Assembly: GCA_018714845.1 (NCBI GenBank)
Contig: DVMR01000014.1
Coordinates: 1 to 46,630, forward strand
Direction: 5' to 3'
Length of the DNA stretch: 46,630 nt
DNA from: Candidatus Ventrousia excrementavium
GTDB taxonomy: Bacteria; Bacillota; Clostridia; Oscillospirales; Butyricicoccaceae
The notes under the pieces were generated by a model. It did no database searches, was not told where the DNA came from, and was given only the letters and a program-made list of their open reading frames with translations. The first letter of the stretch is position 1. Every line of letters starts with the position of its first letter. A program made the position numbers and the translations under genes. Of the stretch, positions 25,965-34,712 are shown piece after piece.

Positions 25965-25973
25965 CCGGACGCA

Positions 25974-26009
25974 AAAAACAGGAGAAAGCTTATGCTTTCT
26001 CCTGTTTTT
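25974..26009. terminator. Bidirectional terminator between convergent genes
   Basis: AAAAACAGGAGAAAGC and its exact complement flank a 4-nt loop. The T-runs on both strands suit the DUF4097 gene (plus) and the D-aminoacylase gene (minus). Confidence 0.93.
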
Positions 26010-26023
26010 ATATGCAGACTGCT

Positions 26024-27619
26024 TTATTCGCCTTTTTTCAGGATTTTGCCGCAACGCACGCCAGTGAAGCTGCCATTTTTGACGGCTACCTTGCCGCTGA
26101 CAATGACGGTTTCGATGCCCTCATTACGGCGGAAGGGGTGGACATAGTCGGCGTGTGCCCGCACGTTGTCCCAGTCAAAAATGGTGATATCCGCCTTTTT
26201 GCCCGGCTGCAGACGGCCGACCTGCGGCAGGTCGTAAACGTCAGCCGCCATGCCGGTCATGCGGTGAACAGCGCTCTCAAGGCTCTCGATCTTGTGCTCG
26301 CGAATAAGCTCGAGGCGGCGGGTCATGGTCGCAAGTCCGCGCGGGTGGCTGCCCGCGATGTGCTCGGGGTCAACGGGCTCGCTGCCGTCCGACCAGTCGC
26401 TGCCCGACATGACCCACGGCTGGGCCAAAAAGCGCAGCATGTCGCTCTCATTCTGCGACATGTAAATGCCCTGCACAACGCCGCCGTTGCGCATCAGGAT
26501 GTCACAGCACACGTCGAACGGGTCGCGGCCCTCTTCGCGGCCGATCTCACCCAGCGTCTTGCCGACATACTGCGGAGTGGCAGAGCAGCCGCACAGCAGC
26601 GTGCCGTCAAATCCGGCCGAGAAAATATTGCTTTCAAACTCATCAGGCTCGTTCATGATGGACCACAGCACTTTTTTGCGCAGCTCAGGGTCAGACAGCT
26701 TTTTGACGCTTTCGGCAATGCCATCGGTCAGGTATTTGGGGGGCAGCTGACTGGCCAGAGGGGCTGAGCCGCCGGTGAACGGATACAGGTCGGCCGTGAC
26801 GCGCAGGCCTTCAGCCTGGGCCTTTTCAATCAGCGCAATGGCGTCCTTCGAGCGGCCTTCATTGTGCTTGCCGATGACCTTGATGTGCGAAATATTGACG
26901 GGGATGCCGCTCTTGCGACCGACCTCAAGCGCCTCGTCAATGGATGAAAGCAGCGCGTTGCCCTCACCGCGGATATGGCTGGTGTAGATACCGCCCTTGG
27001 CATGAGCCGCGCGGGCTATTTCGGTAATCTCGTCAGGCCCGGCAAAGACCGACGGCGTGTAGACCAGACCGGTGGAAAAGCCGAGGCAGCCGGCTTCCAT
27101 GGCCTCGGTCATGATGTCGCGCATCTGGGCTGTCTGCTTTTCGTCCGGAAGCCCGGCGCCCAGACCCATGACCTTGCCGCGGATGCTGCCCTGGCCGGCC
27201 AGCACGGCGATGTTGGTTCCCAGGCTGCGTGTTTCGGCGTACTTCATATAGTTGTGGAAGCTGCTGCACACCTCGCGGAACTCCTGCTCGTCCATGCCGT
27301 AGGTGCGCGACAGCGCGCCCTCATACCAGGGAACGACCTGCGAACCGCACTGCCCGACCAGCTCGGTCGTCGTACCGGCCTCGAGATGGTTCCAGCCGGT
27401 CACCGTATCGTCAAAGATGCGGGCGTCCGAATGCGTATGTACGTCGATGAAGCCCGGCGCAACGCACTTGCCGTGGGCGTCGATTTCTTCGCGCCCTGTT
27501 TCCTCGATGTGGGCAGCGACGGCGGCAATGCGCCCGTCTTTCACGGCAACATCGCCCTTAAAAGCCGGGGCTCCGGTTCCGTCGACAACAAGTCCGTTGC
27601 GGATAACCAAATCGTACAT
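26024..27619 (-). CDS. N-acyl-D-amino-acid deacylase family amidohydrolase
   Basis: A 531-residue metal-dependent hydrolase. The N-terminal part holds DVHTHSD (His61 and His63 as metal ligands) and VGQCGS (Cys91, the cysteine ligand typical of D-aminoacylases). Further ligands are likely in YTSHIRGEG and VNISHIKVIG, and the catalytic Asp in VMSGSDWSDG. The pattern fits N-acyl-D-amino-acid deacylase (EC 3.5.1.81 group) better than dihydroorotase. The start at 27619 is chosen because AAAGGAG lies upstream and the protein then begins in the usual way (MYDLVIRNGLVVDGTG). It follows the polysaccharide deacetylase by 67 nt. Cell-wall D-amino acids are a plausible substrate source. Confidence 0.9.
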   Translation of the reverse strand: MYDLVIRNGLVVDGTGAPAFKGDVAVKDGRIAAVAAHIEETGREEIDAHGKCVAPGFIDVHTHSDARIFDDTVTGWNHLEAGTTTELVGQCGSQVVPWYEGALSRTYGMDEQEFREVCSSFHNYMKYAETRSLGTNIAVLAGQGSIRGKVMGLGAGLPDEKQTAQMRDIMTEAMEAGCLGFSTGLVYTPSVFAGPDEITEIARAAHAKGGIYTSHIRGEGNALLSSIDEALEVGRKSGIPVNISHIKVIGKHNEGRSKDAIALIEKAQAEGLRVTADLYPFTGGSAPLASQLPPKYLTDGIAESVKKLSDPELRKKVLWSIMNEPDEFESNIFSAGFDGTLLCGCSATPQYVGKTLGEIGREEGRDPFDVCCDILMRNGGVVQGIYMSQNESDMLRFLAQPWVMSGSDWSDGSEPVDPEHIAGSHPRGLATMTRRLELIREHKIESLESAVHRMTGMAADVYDLPQVGRLQPGKKADITIFDWDNVRAHADYVHPFRRNEGIETVIVSGKVAVKNGSFTGVRCGKILKKGE

Positions 27620-27686
27620 GTCTGATCTCTCCTTTTTATTCAAGTCGCGGCGTCCGTCCTCTGCGGCCGGACGCCGCACACAGTAC

Positions 27687-29027
27687 CTAGTCGAGCGGCG
27701 GACGCGCCGGGTCGATGATAGGCGTGGGGTCAAAGAAGAACTTACTGACCCGCTCGGGGTGCTTGATCATGGTGTAGCCGTCCAGGTTGAGGCGGTCCTG
27801 CATCATGCTGCCCTGCTCATAGCTGGTCGGCATTCCCGAACCGACCGGACAGATGATGTTGAAGCCCAGCTCATTGACGATGTAATCATACACGTCGCTG
27901 CCCACATCAAAACGCCCGCCAAACGGCGTGATGAGAATGTTGGTCTCACCGACATAGGGCTCCATCAGACTCTTCCAGCGGTCGAGGTCGTCCTTGACTT
28001 CCGCGAGCGTCATGTCTCCGCGCCAGAACGAGTTATGGGTGTAACTGTGGCAGCCAATCTGCCAGCCGGTCTCGCGCAGGCGGGCGGCAATGGCCTTGAC
28101 ATCATCGCACAGCTGCTTGAACTCGGCCTCGGTGAACCAGTCGGGGTCGGTGATGCGATAGCCGAAAGCCCCCTGGTATCCCGTCGGTGCGACAATGCCC
28201 TTGGCGCCGCGGTAAGAAAACTCCGGGTGCTCTTTGACAAACTGATCGACAATGGGCATGACGTCGCCGTCATAGGTTTGTGAAACCGTTCCGTCAGGGG
28301 CCTTGACCTCGGTGACAACATCACCGGCCTCGTTGATGACAAGGCGCTGTGCGAACCCGTCGGGCAGCATATAATCATAATAGCTTACATCGTCGATGGA
28401 TATGACAAGGGGCTTTTTGCCCTCAGGCAGATAAATATCCTTGCGCTGGGCCATGCCATTCTCGTCAAGCTCCATCATTTCGGTGATATCGTACAAAACA
28501 AAGTCATTTTCCAAAAAGAGCGGCAGCATGGCCTTGAACTCGCTGACTGTGGTCATCCACATGTTATACCCTTCGGCTGGATGGCCTTTGTCGTCAAAGG
28601 CCAGCTCGGGGTAGACGATCAGGCTGTGGAAAAAGACATGGTACAGCTGTCCCTCGTATTTGACCAGGCTGTCTTTCAGGCCCTGGATGCGCGCAAGCTC
28701 GGCATCGGTCTCTGCGTTTTGCAGCTCACCCGCACCCTGCAGCGCCGCAATGGCCTCGTCATAAAAATATCCTTTGGCCAGCAGCGCAGCCTCGTCGAGC
28801 AGGGCCTGACGCTCCGCCGCCAGCTGGTCTTCGGTCTTGGGTTCATCCGGACCCGGCTGCTGCTCGTCGCTCTGCGCCGGCGGCGCGTCCGGGTCTGTAT
28901 TGCCCAGTGTACCGCGCAAAGCTGACACCAGCGCCCACACCGCGAACACTGCGGCAATGACTGCCAAAAGCAGAAGCGGCCACATGGGCTTTCTTTTTCT
29001 TCGCCTCTCCATTACATGCTTGCTCAT
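27687..29027 (-). CDS. Membrane-anchored polysaccharide deacetylase family protein
   Basis: A 446-residue protein. A basic start (ERRRKRK) and one hydrophobic helix (about 17-37) anchor it, followed by a Pro/Asp/Glu-rich linker. The C-terminal NodB-like domain shows the metal-binding motifs ISIDDVSYYDY and GCHSYTHNSFW (HxxxH). The usual RxPY motif is replaced by ITPFGGRFD, so activity may differ from classic peptidoglycan or chitin deacetylases. The start at 29027 is supported by AAGGGGG upstream; an earlier in-frame start at 29051 lacks this. First gene of a two-gene unit with the D-aminoacylase. The 240-nt upstream region (29028-29267) shows TATAAT-like boxes on the minus strand near 29164-29169 but no clear -35. 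Confidence 0.82.
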   Translation of the reverse strand: MSKHVMERRRKRKPMWPLLLLAVIAAVFAVWALVSALRGTLGNTDPDAPPAQSDEQQPGPDEPKTEDQLAAERQALLDEAALLAKGYFYDEAIAALQGAGELQNAETDAELARIQGLKDSLVKYEGQLYHVFFHSLIVYPELAFDDKGHPAEGYNMWMTTVSEFKAMLPLFLENDFVLYDITEMMELDENGMAQRKDIYLPEGKKPLVISIDDVSYYDYMLPDGFAQRLVINEAGDVVTEVKAPDGTVSQTYDGDVMPIVDQFVKEHPEFSYRGAKGIVAPTGYQGAFGYRITDPDWFTEAEFKQLCDDVKAIAARLRETGWQIGCHSYTHNSFWRGDMTLAEVKDDLDRWKSLMEPYVGETNILITPFGGRFDVGSDVYDYIVNELGFNIICPVGSGMPTSYEQGSMMQDRLNLDGYTMIKHPERVSKFFFDPTPIIDPARPPLD

Positions 29028-29267
29028 ATATATCCCCCTTGCGGTCGGCAAACGCCTTTTCTCTTTAGACGCCCAGACTCTGCGCTTTGTTTCGTGCTTT
29101 TTCTTAAATTTCCCTTATCCTCTTAAAACGTAGATTGTGCCGCAGCCTGTCCCTCACTGACTTTATTATACCCCGAAAATGAATGAAAGAAAAGCGTTTT
29201 TTTTGTTACCCCGCAGGACGAAAAGGCATATACTGGCGTGAAAACACTTTACGGAGGAATCTGCCAT

Positions 29268-30329
29268 ATGCCTGAATGCGCGTTTTTTCTGGCCGCCAAT
29301 TCGCGGCGCGGTTTTGTGTCTTTTTTTGAAGATTTTATCGCCGAGAGCTTTGAACGGGACGTTTACATGTTAAAAGGCGGACCGGGCTGCGGAAAATCCA
29401 CCCTGATCCGCCGTGTCTGCCAGCCGCTCGCCCGGGACGGCGAACCGGTCGAGCACATTTATTGCTCAAGTGACCCCGACTCGCTCGACGGCATGGTTCT
29501 GTCTGACCGGCTTGCCATTCTGGACGCCACCGCCCCCCATGTGACCGAGCCTTCTTTTCCGGGTGCCCGCGGCGGCTACCTGGCCCTGCCCGAGTTTATC
29601 AATCGCCATACCCTGCGCGAAAAATACCCTGCACTTCTGACGCTGTCGGCCGCTTCCAAAGAACATTATGCGCAGGCCTACCGCCTGATCGCAGCGTCGG
29701 CGCAGATTGACGAACATGTCACCCAATCCATCCGTCCTTACTTTGCCGCTGAACGTCTGCGCCGCCGGGCCAAAGGCATCATCGCACGCGAAATGCCGCG
29801 CACAGGCCATCGCGGCGTGCTGAAAAAGCGGTTTATCGACGGCATCACGCCCCACGGTGTGCTGCGCCTGTCCGGCACCATAGACGCACTCTGCACTCGT
29901 ATCTATGATCTGTATGACAGCTATGGCTTTGCACCCATTCTGCTCGAGCCGCTGCTCGAAGGCGCGCTGGCGCAGGGGTACGACGTTTACGCCTGCTACT
30001 GCCCCAAGAACCCCGAACGCCTGCTGCATCTGCTCATTCCCGCGCTGTCGCTCGGATTTGTCACTTCAACGCCTCTGCACCAGTACGAGGGCGAACCGTA
30101 CCGCCGTGTGCGCGTCGACGCCTGCGTCGATTACGGCCCGCGCCGCCAGCTGCGCGGCCACGCCCGGCTGCTGTCCCGCCTTTCTCAGTCGCTCATCGAC
30201 GACGCCGTTGCCGAAATTGCCGCAGCGCATACCCTGCACGACCGCATCGAAGAAATCTATCGTCCCCATATTGATACCGAAGCGCTTGACCGCCGCGCTG
30301 AAGAAATTCGCCGCCAGCTCGCCCGCTGA
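29268..30329 (+). CDS. P-loop ATPase, PRK06851-like, internally duplicated
   Basis: A 353-residue soluble protein. A good P-loop, KGGPGCGKST, lies near residues 37-46. About 200 residues later a second related half starts (GVLRLSGTIDALCTRI, then DVYACYCPKNPERLLHL), which lines up with the first (VYMLKGGPGCGKSTL, then HIYCSSDPDSLDGM) but has lost the Walker A glycines and lysine. Such duplicated ATPases of the PRK06851 type occur in spore-forming Firmicutes; their role is unknown. The start at 29268 follows GGAGG by 10 nt; a GTG at 29238 is less likely. A strong terminator follows. Confidence 0.75.
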   Translation: MPECAFFLAANSRRGFVSFFEDFIAESFERDVYMLKGGPGCGKSTLIRRVCQPLARDGEPVEHIYCSSDPDSLDGMVLSDRLAILDATAPHVTEPSFPGARGGYLALPEFINRHTLREKYPALLTLSAASKEHYAQAYRLIAASAQIDEHVTQSIRPYFAAERLRRRAKGIIAREMPRTGHRGVLKKRFIDGITPHGVLRLSGTIDALCTRIYDLYDSYGFAPILLEPLLEGALAQGYDVYACYCPKNPERLLHLLIPALSLGFVTSTPLHQYEGEPYRRVRVDACVDYGPRRQLRGHARLLSRLSQSLIDDAVAEIAAAHTLHDRIEEIYRPHIDTEALDRRAEEIRRQLAR

Positions 30330-30340
30330 GCCGGCAAAGT

Positions 30341-30380
30341 CCCGGTGAAAAGACCGCAGCGCTTTTCACCGGGCTTTTTT
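30341..30380 (+). terminator. Terminator of the P-loop ATPase gene
   Basis: CCCGGTGAAAAG and CTTTTCACCGGG form a 12-bp stem around a 9-nt loop, followed by CTTTTTT. Confidence 0.92.
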
Positions 30381-30434
30381 CAGCCGTTTTGCATCCAGTC
30401 AAGCGGATTGTATGCAAATTTTCGTGCTTTTTGC

Positions 30435-30463
30435 GTGACAGTATGGTATGATAAAGCTATAAA
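30435..30463 (+). promoter_or_regulatory. Promoter of the dGTPase-like gene
   Basis: GTGACA (30435-30440) and TATAAA (30458-30463) have a 17-nt spacer, 22 nt before the ATG; a second TATGAT-like box lies within the spacer. Confidence 0.55.
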
Positions 30464-30485
30464 AAACGCAAACCGAGGTACCTTT

Positions 30486-31694
30486 ATGCTGCATTACCGC
30501 TCCCTTTCGCCTCAGCTGCAACAGCGTATTCTGGAAGATCGCGCTCATGGCGTCCGCTCATCCGCCCGCTGCTCTGACCAATCTGCTGTGCGCCGCAACC
30601 CCGACCGGGACGCACCGACACTGTGGCGCCCTGCCTTTGTCCGCGATATTGAAAAAATTCTGCACCTGCCGGCCTACAACCGCTATGCCGACAAGACCCA
30701 GGTCTTTTCCTTTACCCACAACGATGACATCACGCGCCGTGCCCTGCACGTTCAGCTGGTGTCGCGCATTGCGCGCAATATCGGCGCTGTGCTGGGGCTG
30801 AATCTCGACCTCATCGAGGCCATTGCCCTGGGACACGATTTGGGCCATACGCCCTTCGGCCATGCGGGTGAACGCTTTTTGAATGAGCTGACGCAGGGAA
30901 AATCCGGCCGTCTGTTCCGCCACAACATCCAGAGCGTCCGCGTGCTTGACAACATGTACGCCCGCAATGTTTCCATGCAGACCCTCGACGGCATTCTGTG
31001 CCACAACGGTGAACTCGAGGGCCGGCACTACGCCCCGAAGCCCTTGCGCGGGCTTGACGACTACGATGTCAAGGTCCGAAGCTGTCAGTGCGACGAGCGC
31101 GCGGCCGACGCCCTGGTACCCTCCACGCTCGAGGGCTGCCTTGTGCGCGTGTGCGACATTGTCGCCTATTTGGGCAAGGACCGGCAGGACGCCGCAAAGG
31201 CCCATGTGCTTGACGGGATGGATGTCTTTGACCGCGGCGATATGGGCCGCGAAAACGCCGAAATCATCAACAACCTGACGGTCAGCATCATCGAGCACAG
31301 CTATGGCCGCGACTGTATCGAGATGGACGATGAAATTTTTTCTGAGCTGCAGCGCGCCAAAAGGCAGAACTATCAGTATATCTACCGCTCTGGTAAAGTT
31401 GAACAGCTTTACTCCGCAAGTATCCGGCCCATGATGCGTGAGCTGTATGATGAACTCTATCGCCAGGCCGCTGACCGGGACCGCTCTTCGGTGCTGTGGC
31501 GGCACCACATCGAGCACATCAACGAGCAGCGGGCCCACTACACTGATGCGGACTATTCCCTCGAGGACCCGCATCAGATTGTCACCGACTATATTGCCAG
31601 CATGACTGACGACTATTTTATCGCTCTGCACCGCTATCTGTTCCCCAAAAGTCCTTATGAAATCAAATACAAATCGTATTTTGACGATTTATAA
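30486..31694 (+). CDS. dGTP triphosphohydrolase-like HD domain protein
   Basis: Removes triphosphate from deoxynucleotides (dGTP in the type enzyme) and so helps control nucleotide pools. In 402 residues, YNRYADKTQVF lies near 63-75, and the HD signature ALGHDLGHTPFGHAGE near 115-130 gives the metal-binding His-Asp pair. The N-terminal SARCSDQSAVRRNPDRD resembles the Dgt entry segment. GAGG lies 8 nt before the ATG; the longer frame from 30345 covers the previous terminator and is rejected. Single-gene unit. Confidence 0.9.
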   Translation: MLHYRSLSPQLQQRILEDRAHGVRSSARCSDQSAVRRNPDRDAPTLWRPAFVRDIEKILHLPAYNRYADKTQVFSFTHNDDITRRALHVQLVSRIARNIGAVLGLNLDLIEAIALGHDLGHTPFGHAGERFLNELTQGKSGRLFRHNIQSVRVLDNMYARNVSMQTLDGILCHNGELEGRHYAPKPLRGLDDYDVKVRSCQCDERAADALVPSTLEGCLVRVCDIVAYLGKDRQDAAKAHVLDGMDVFDRGDMGRENAEIINNLTVSIIEHSYGRDCIEMDDEIFSELQRAKRQNYQYIYRSGKVEQLYSASIRPMMRELYDELYRQAADRDRSSVLWRHHIEHINEQRAHYTDADYSLEDPHQIVTDYIASMTDDYFIALHRYLFPKSPYEIKYKSYFDDL

Positions 31695-31758
31695 TAGTTT
31701 TTTGTATACATCGTCGACACAGGAAAGACATTTGTGTACTGTCAAATCCTCAGGAAAA

Positions 31759-31798
31759 AGCTCCGGAACGGCATTGCCGTCCGGAGCTTCTCTTTTTT
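31759..31798. terminator. Bidirectional terminator between convergent genes
   Basis: AGCTCCGGAACGGC and GCCGTCCGGAGCT pair with one bulged A and a 3-nt loop. T-rich tails on both strands suit the dGTPase-like gene (plus) and the WG/SLH gene (minus). Confidence 0.85.
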
Positions 31799-31802
31799 CT
31801 GG

Positions 31803-33659
31803 TTATTTTACAAAGTCATACAGCCGCAGCATGGTGACGATGCTCTGCTCACGGGTGTACGGGTCAGAGGGCGCGAACTGATTGCCCTCGATGCCGTTCA
31901 TGATGCCCGAAGCCTGCACCTGTCCCACGGCCTCAGAAGCCCAGCTGGAGATGGATGCGTTGTCGGCAAAGCTGGCCGTGCCGGCGGTCAACGGCTTTTC
32001 CATGACATTGGCCAGGCGGGACAACATAGTTGCCGCTTCCTCACGGGTCAGGGACGCGCTCGGGTCAAATTTACCGTCGCCCACACCGTTGACGACTCCC
32101 AGACCGGCCATTTTCTCGACGTTGACATCTGTCGTGTCGCTGAAGGTGGCGCGTTCGGTGATTTCCGTGCCCATAACGGTCTCGTAAAGCTCGACAGCCA
32201 GCGCGCAGAACTCAGCGCGCGTCGTGGCCTGTGTGTAGGCGCTTTGCAGGGTCTCGGGCACGATGCCCGCCTCGACAGCGGTATTGACGTTTTCCACTGC
32301 CCAGCTCGACGGCGTGCCGCCTGCCGGCTCAGTCGGCGTCTCAGGATCGGTCGGGGTGCTTCCGCCGCCCGTAATCTGTCCCGTCGCGGCGTTGTAGACT
32401 TTTCCGCCGCCGGTGTAAGTGCCCTGGTGGACTTCAAGGATGCAGGTAGGCACCCCGGTGCCCCACAGCAGGTTCAGCCCGTCCGCAAAGGTGGACAGGA
32501 ACATGTAGCTGGGGGCAGCGCCGCCCAGAAGCTTCTGAAGGGTCTCTGCATCCGGGATGACAGTCCCGCCCCGGATGTCATAGATGGCATAGGGCATGGT
32601 GCTGATGAACACCCCGTGGCCGGAGTAGTAGACGGCATCCGACCGGAGGCCGTCCTCCACCCGGCTGGGGGCCGTGTATACCTGCTCCCCCCTGATGTTC
32701 ACCAGGGCCATCCGGTCGTTGTTCCAGACGGAAGTGTCGATCAGGCTCACCTGGATCAGGCCGTCGTGGAAGGTCTCGCCCGCGATCTCGGCGTAGACCG
32801 GGGCCGCCGGGTCGACAGAGGCCACCTCGCTGCCCCGGGTGTCGATGATGACGTAAGAGGGGTAGCTCTTGCTCCCCCGGTAGTCCTCCACCACCGCGTA
32901 GCCGTCGGAAAAGAGGAAATAGGTGCCCTCGTGGTAAGGGGACAGGCCGGTGTCGGTCAGATCGATGCCGATATGGCCCTGCTTGTCGATATAGCCTTCA
33001 AAATATTCCCCGTCCACGGAGTAGCCCCGATAGGGGGCCAGCCCGTCTCCAAAGTCGCTGTAAACGCAGTTGTCTTCCCGTTCCACCTCAAAGAGGACCT
33101 GGCCGCTGGTGTTGATGACCTGCAGGCGATCCGAGCCGGGCAAGCGGACCCAGGCCACGCCGTCCCGGAAGTCATTGGCGTAGTCGTAGATGGCGGGGGT
33201 GACCGGTTCCCCCCGTGTGTTGAGATAGCCGTACAGTCCGGTCTCGTGGTCGTAGTAGGCGCACAGTCCCTCGGAGAAGTTGCGGTTGCCGGTGAGCAGG
33301 TCCCGGAGCGCCGGCGGGTTCTCCCAGTCGGCAAAGTCCAGCACCACCCTGCCGGTCTTGTCCGCAAAGCCGGCCCGGTAGATGGTGGCGCCGGTGTAGT
33401 AGCCGTTTTCGTCTACCTCCCGCTCGTTGCGGACCACCATGATCAGGCCGTCCCCAAAGGCCAGGTTGCTGTAACCGGTAGTATTGACGTACCATCCGTC
33501 TTCCAGCTCAAACGGGGTCGCCGTGATGTACAGCCCGTCGCCCTGAAAGGCGTCGGGCAGCGCGGGCGGCGTATACTCCGCCGCAGACGCCCCGACGGAC
33601 AGCAGGGTCATCAGCATGACCGCAGACAAAAGACCTGCGAATAGGCGTTTTGCTTGCAT
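31803..33659 (-). CDS. Secreted WG-repeat protein with C-terminal SLH domain
   Basis: A 618-residue surface protein. Residues 1-27 are a signal peptide (KRLFAGLLSAVMLMTLLSVGASA). Residues 40-420 carry WG-like repeats (GYYTGATIYRAGFADKTGRVVLDF, read in parts; YGYLNTRGEPVTPAIYDY; GYIDKQGHIGIDL; ALVNIRGEQVY). A Gly/Thr/Pro/Glu-rich linker (about 425-442) leads to three SLH-like repeats (443-618; TTRAEFCALAVELYE, LTREEAATMLSRL, YTREQSIVTMLRL). It is probably bound to the cell wall. Codon use in the WG part (Arg AGG/CGG, Gly GGG, Val GTG, Pro CCC) differs from the SLH part and the neighbours (CGC, GGC, GTC), which points to a foreign or recombined N-terminal region. The ribosome binding site is weak. 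Confidence 0.88.
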   Translation of the reverse strand: MQAKRLFAGLLSAVMLMTLLSVGASAAEYTPPALPDAFQGDGLYITATPFELEDGWYVNTTGYSNLAFGDGLIMVVRNEREVDENGYYTGATIYRAGFADKTGRVVLDFADWENPPALRDLLTGNRNFSEGLCAYYDHETGLYGYLNTRGEPVTPAIYDYANDFRDGVAWVRLPGSDRLQVINTSGQVLFEVEREDNCVYSDFGDGLAPYRGYSVDGEYFEGYIDKQGHIGIDLTDTGLSPYHEGTYFLFSDGYAVVEDYRGSKSYPSYVIIDTRGSEVASVDPAAPVYAEIAGETFHDGLIQVSLIDTSVWNNDRMALVNIRGEQVYTAPSRVEDGLRSDAVYYSGHGVFISTMPYAIYDIRGGTVIPDAETLQKLLGGAAPSYMFLSTFADGLNLLWGTGVPTCILEVHQGTYTGGGKVYNAATGQITGGGSTPTDPETPTEPAGGTPSSWAVENVNTAVEAGIVPETLQSAYTQATTRAEFCALAVELYETVMGTEITERATFSDTTDVNVEKMAGLGVVNGVGDGKFDPSASLTREEAATMLSRLANVMEKPLTAGTASFADNASISSWASEAVGQVQASGIMNGIEGNQFAPSDPYTREQSIVTMLRLYDFVK

Positions 33660-33692
33660 TTTATCAGCTTCTTTCTTTTTAAATTTTATATA

Positions 33693-33721
33693 ATTTTATC
33701 ATTCATTTCCAGCCAAGTCAA
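33693..33721 (-). promoter_or_regulatory. Promoter of the WG/SLH gene
   Basis: On the minus strand TTGACT (33716-33721) and TAAAAT (33693-33698) have a 17-nt spacer, in an AT-rich leader. Confidence 0.7.
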
Positions 33722-33764
33722 TCACATCGGCCACGCCCCGTGACAGGCCGTTTCGGGCGGGCGC

Positions 33765-33807
33765 AAAAAAGAGGCCCGGACGGCATCACAAGCCTGTGCC
33801 GGGTCTC
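33765..33807 (-). terminator. Terminator of the unrecognised gene at 33815-34597
   Basis: On the minus strand a long, slightly imperfect hairpin (GAGACCCGG pairing with CCGGGCCTC, plus an inner GGC/GCC) is followed by TTTTTTG. It begins 8 nt after the stop codon. Confidence 0.75.
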
Positions 33808-33814
33808 ATACCGC

Positions 33815-34597
33815 TTATGCAAAAGCCATGATGTCGGCCGCCGCCGGGCCCCAGTCGCGGTACAGCAGAAAGGCGGCAAAATACCCCTGCGCCGCCGCGG
33901 CCTGTATCTTCTGTGCCGCTGTCGACGGGTCATCGTGCAGCAGAAAGTGCACCTGCCGGCTGTCGTCCTGGTAAGTGAAGTATTTTGCGCACAGTTCGGC
34001 GGAAAAATAGCTTTGCGGCCTGTACCTTTCAAGCAGCCCGCGAAACTCGCCGGCCGAAAGCGGCCGGCCCTCGGCCGTGTACGACGGCATGACAAAGTCC
34101 GAGCACACGCGCACCAGCTCGAGACACAGCCGTTCAGGCGGAAAGCGCACGGTGTAATGCCGCAGCATGTCGGCAAAGGAACCGCCGCTGATGTCCGACG
34201 GCACGATGACCTTTCCGTGCTCGCTGGCCTGCGACAGCGCGAGCGGTACAAAGTGAGTGAGCCGCTTAGCCGTCAACGCCGGCGCAATGCGCCGTACTGC
34301 CTCAAGCGCGCCCGCGCTTTCCTGAAAGTCGAGCAGCACGCCGCCGTAGCTGCGGCGTGCACATTCGCTGACAATGTCGCGCGCCAGGCGGGCATGGTCC
34401 ACGCTGTCCCAGTCGGTCGTGCCGTCGTCAAAGACTCCCATCACACCGCCGCGCGCCGATGCCGGCAGTCCGCGGCGCTGCAAAGCGCCGCCCTCGCCGA
34501 TGCAGTAAAACAGGTAGCACGACGGCACGCGCAAAGCGGCGGCGTTTTTCTGGTCCTCGGCCGTCGTGACGAGGAAGCTTCTGATTTTGTCCCCCAA
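33815..34597 (-). CDS. Conserved-looking hypothetical protein, possibly a TIM-barrel (GH18-like)
   Basis: About 260 residues, not recognised with confidence. No signal peptide or membrane helix. Features are alternating strand/helix units and the segment RRSYGGVLLDFQES near residue 85, which recalls the DGxxLDxE strand of GH18-type or spore-germination glycosidase barrels but lacks the full DxxDxE. The later FVMPSYTAEGRPLS and the end YFAAFLLYRDWG fit barrel strands. The start is placed at the TTG at 34597, 7 nt after AAGGGGGAG; a TTG at 34603 would be too close to it. The gene stands alone between yqeG (divergent) and the WG/SLH gene. Confidence 0.55.
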   Translation of the reverse strand: MGDKIRSFLVTTAEDQKNAAALRVPSCYLFYCIGEGGALQRRGLPASARGGVMGVFDDGTTDWDSVDHARLARDIVSECARRSYGGVLLDFQESAGALEAVRRIAPALTAKRLTHFVPLALSQASEHGKVIVPSDISGGSFADMLRHYTVRFPPERLCLELVRVCSDFVMPSYTAEGRPLSAGEFRGLLERYRPQSYFSAELCAKYFTYQDDSRQVHFLLHDDPSTAAQKIQAAAAQGYFAAFLLYRDWGPAAADIMAFA

Positions 34598-34712
34598 GTG
34601 CAAACTCCCCCTTGTGCTCGCTCGGGCGTATATGGTAAGATATGTACGGAAAGGGACGCCGCTGAGCGCGTCCCGCGGCCAACAAAAACCGATGTCTTTT
34701 TATACCCCATCG

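Noticed and set aside
31734-33644. A 636-codon open frame opposite the WG/SLH gene.
   Set aside because: The minus-strand protein has a signal peptide, WG and SLH repeats; the plus frame shows no known domain and begins inside a terminator.
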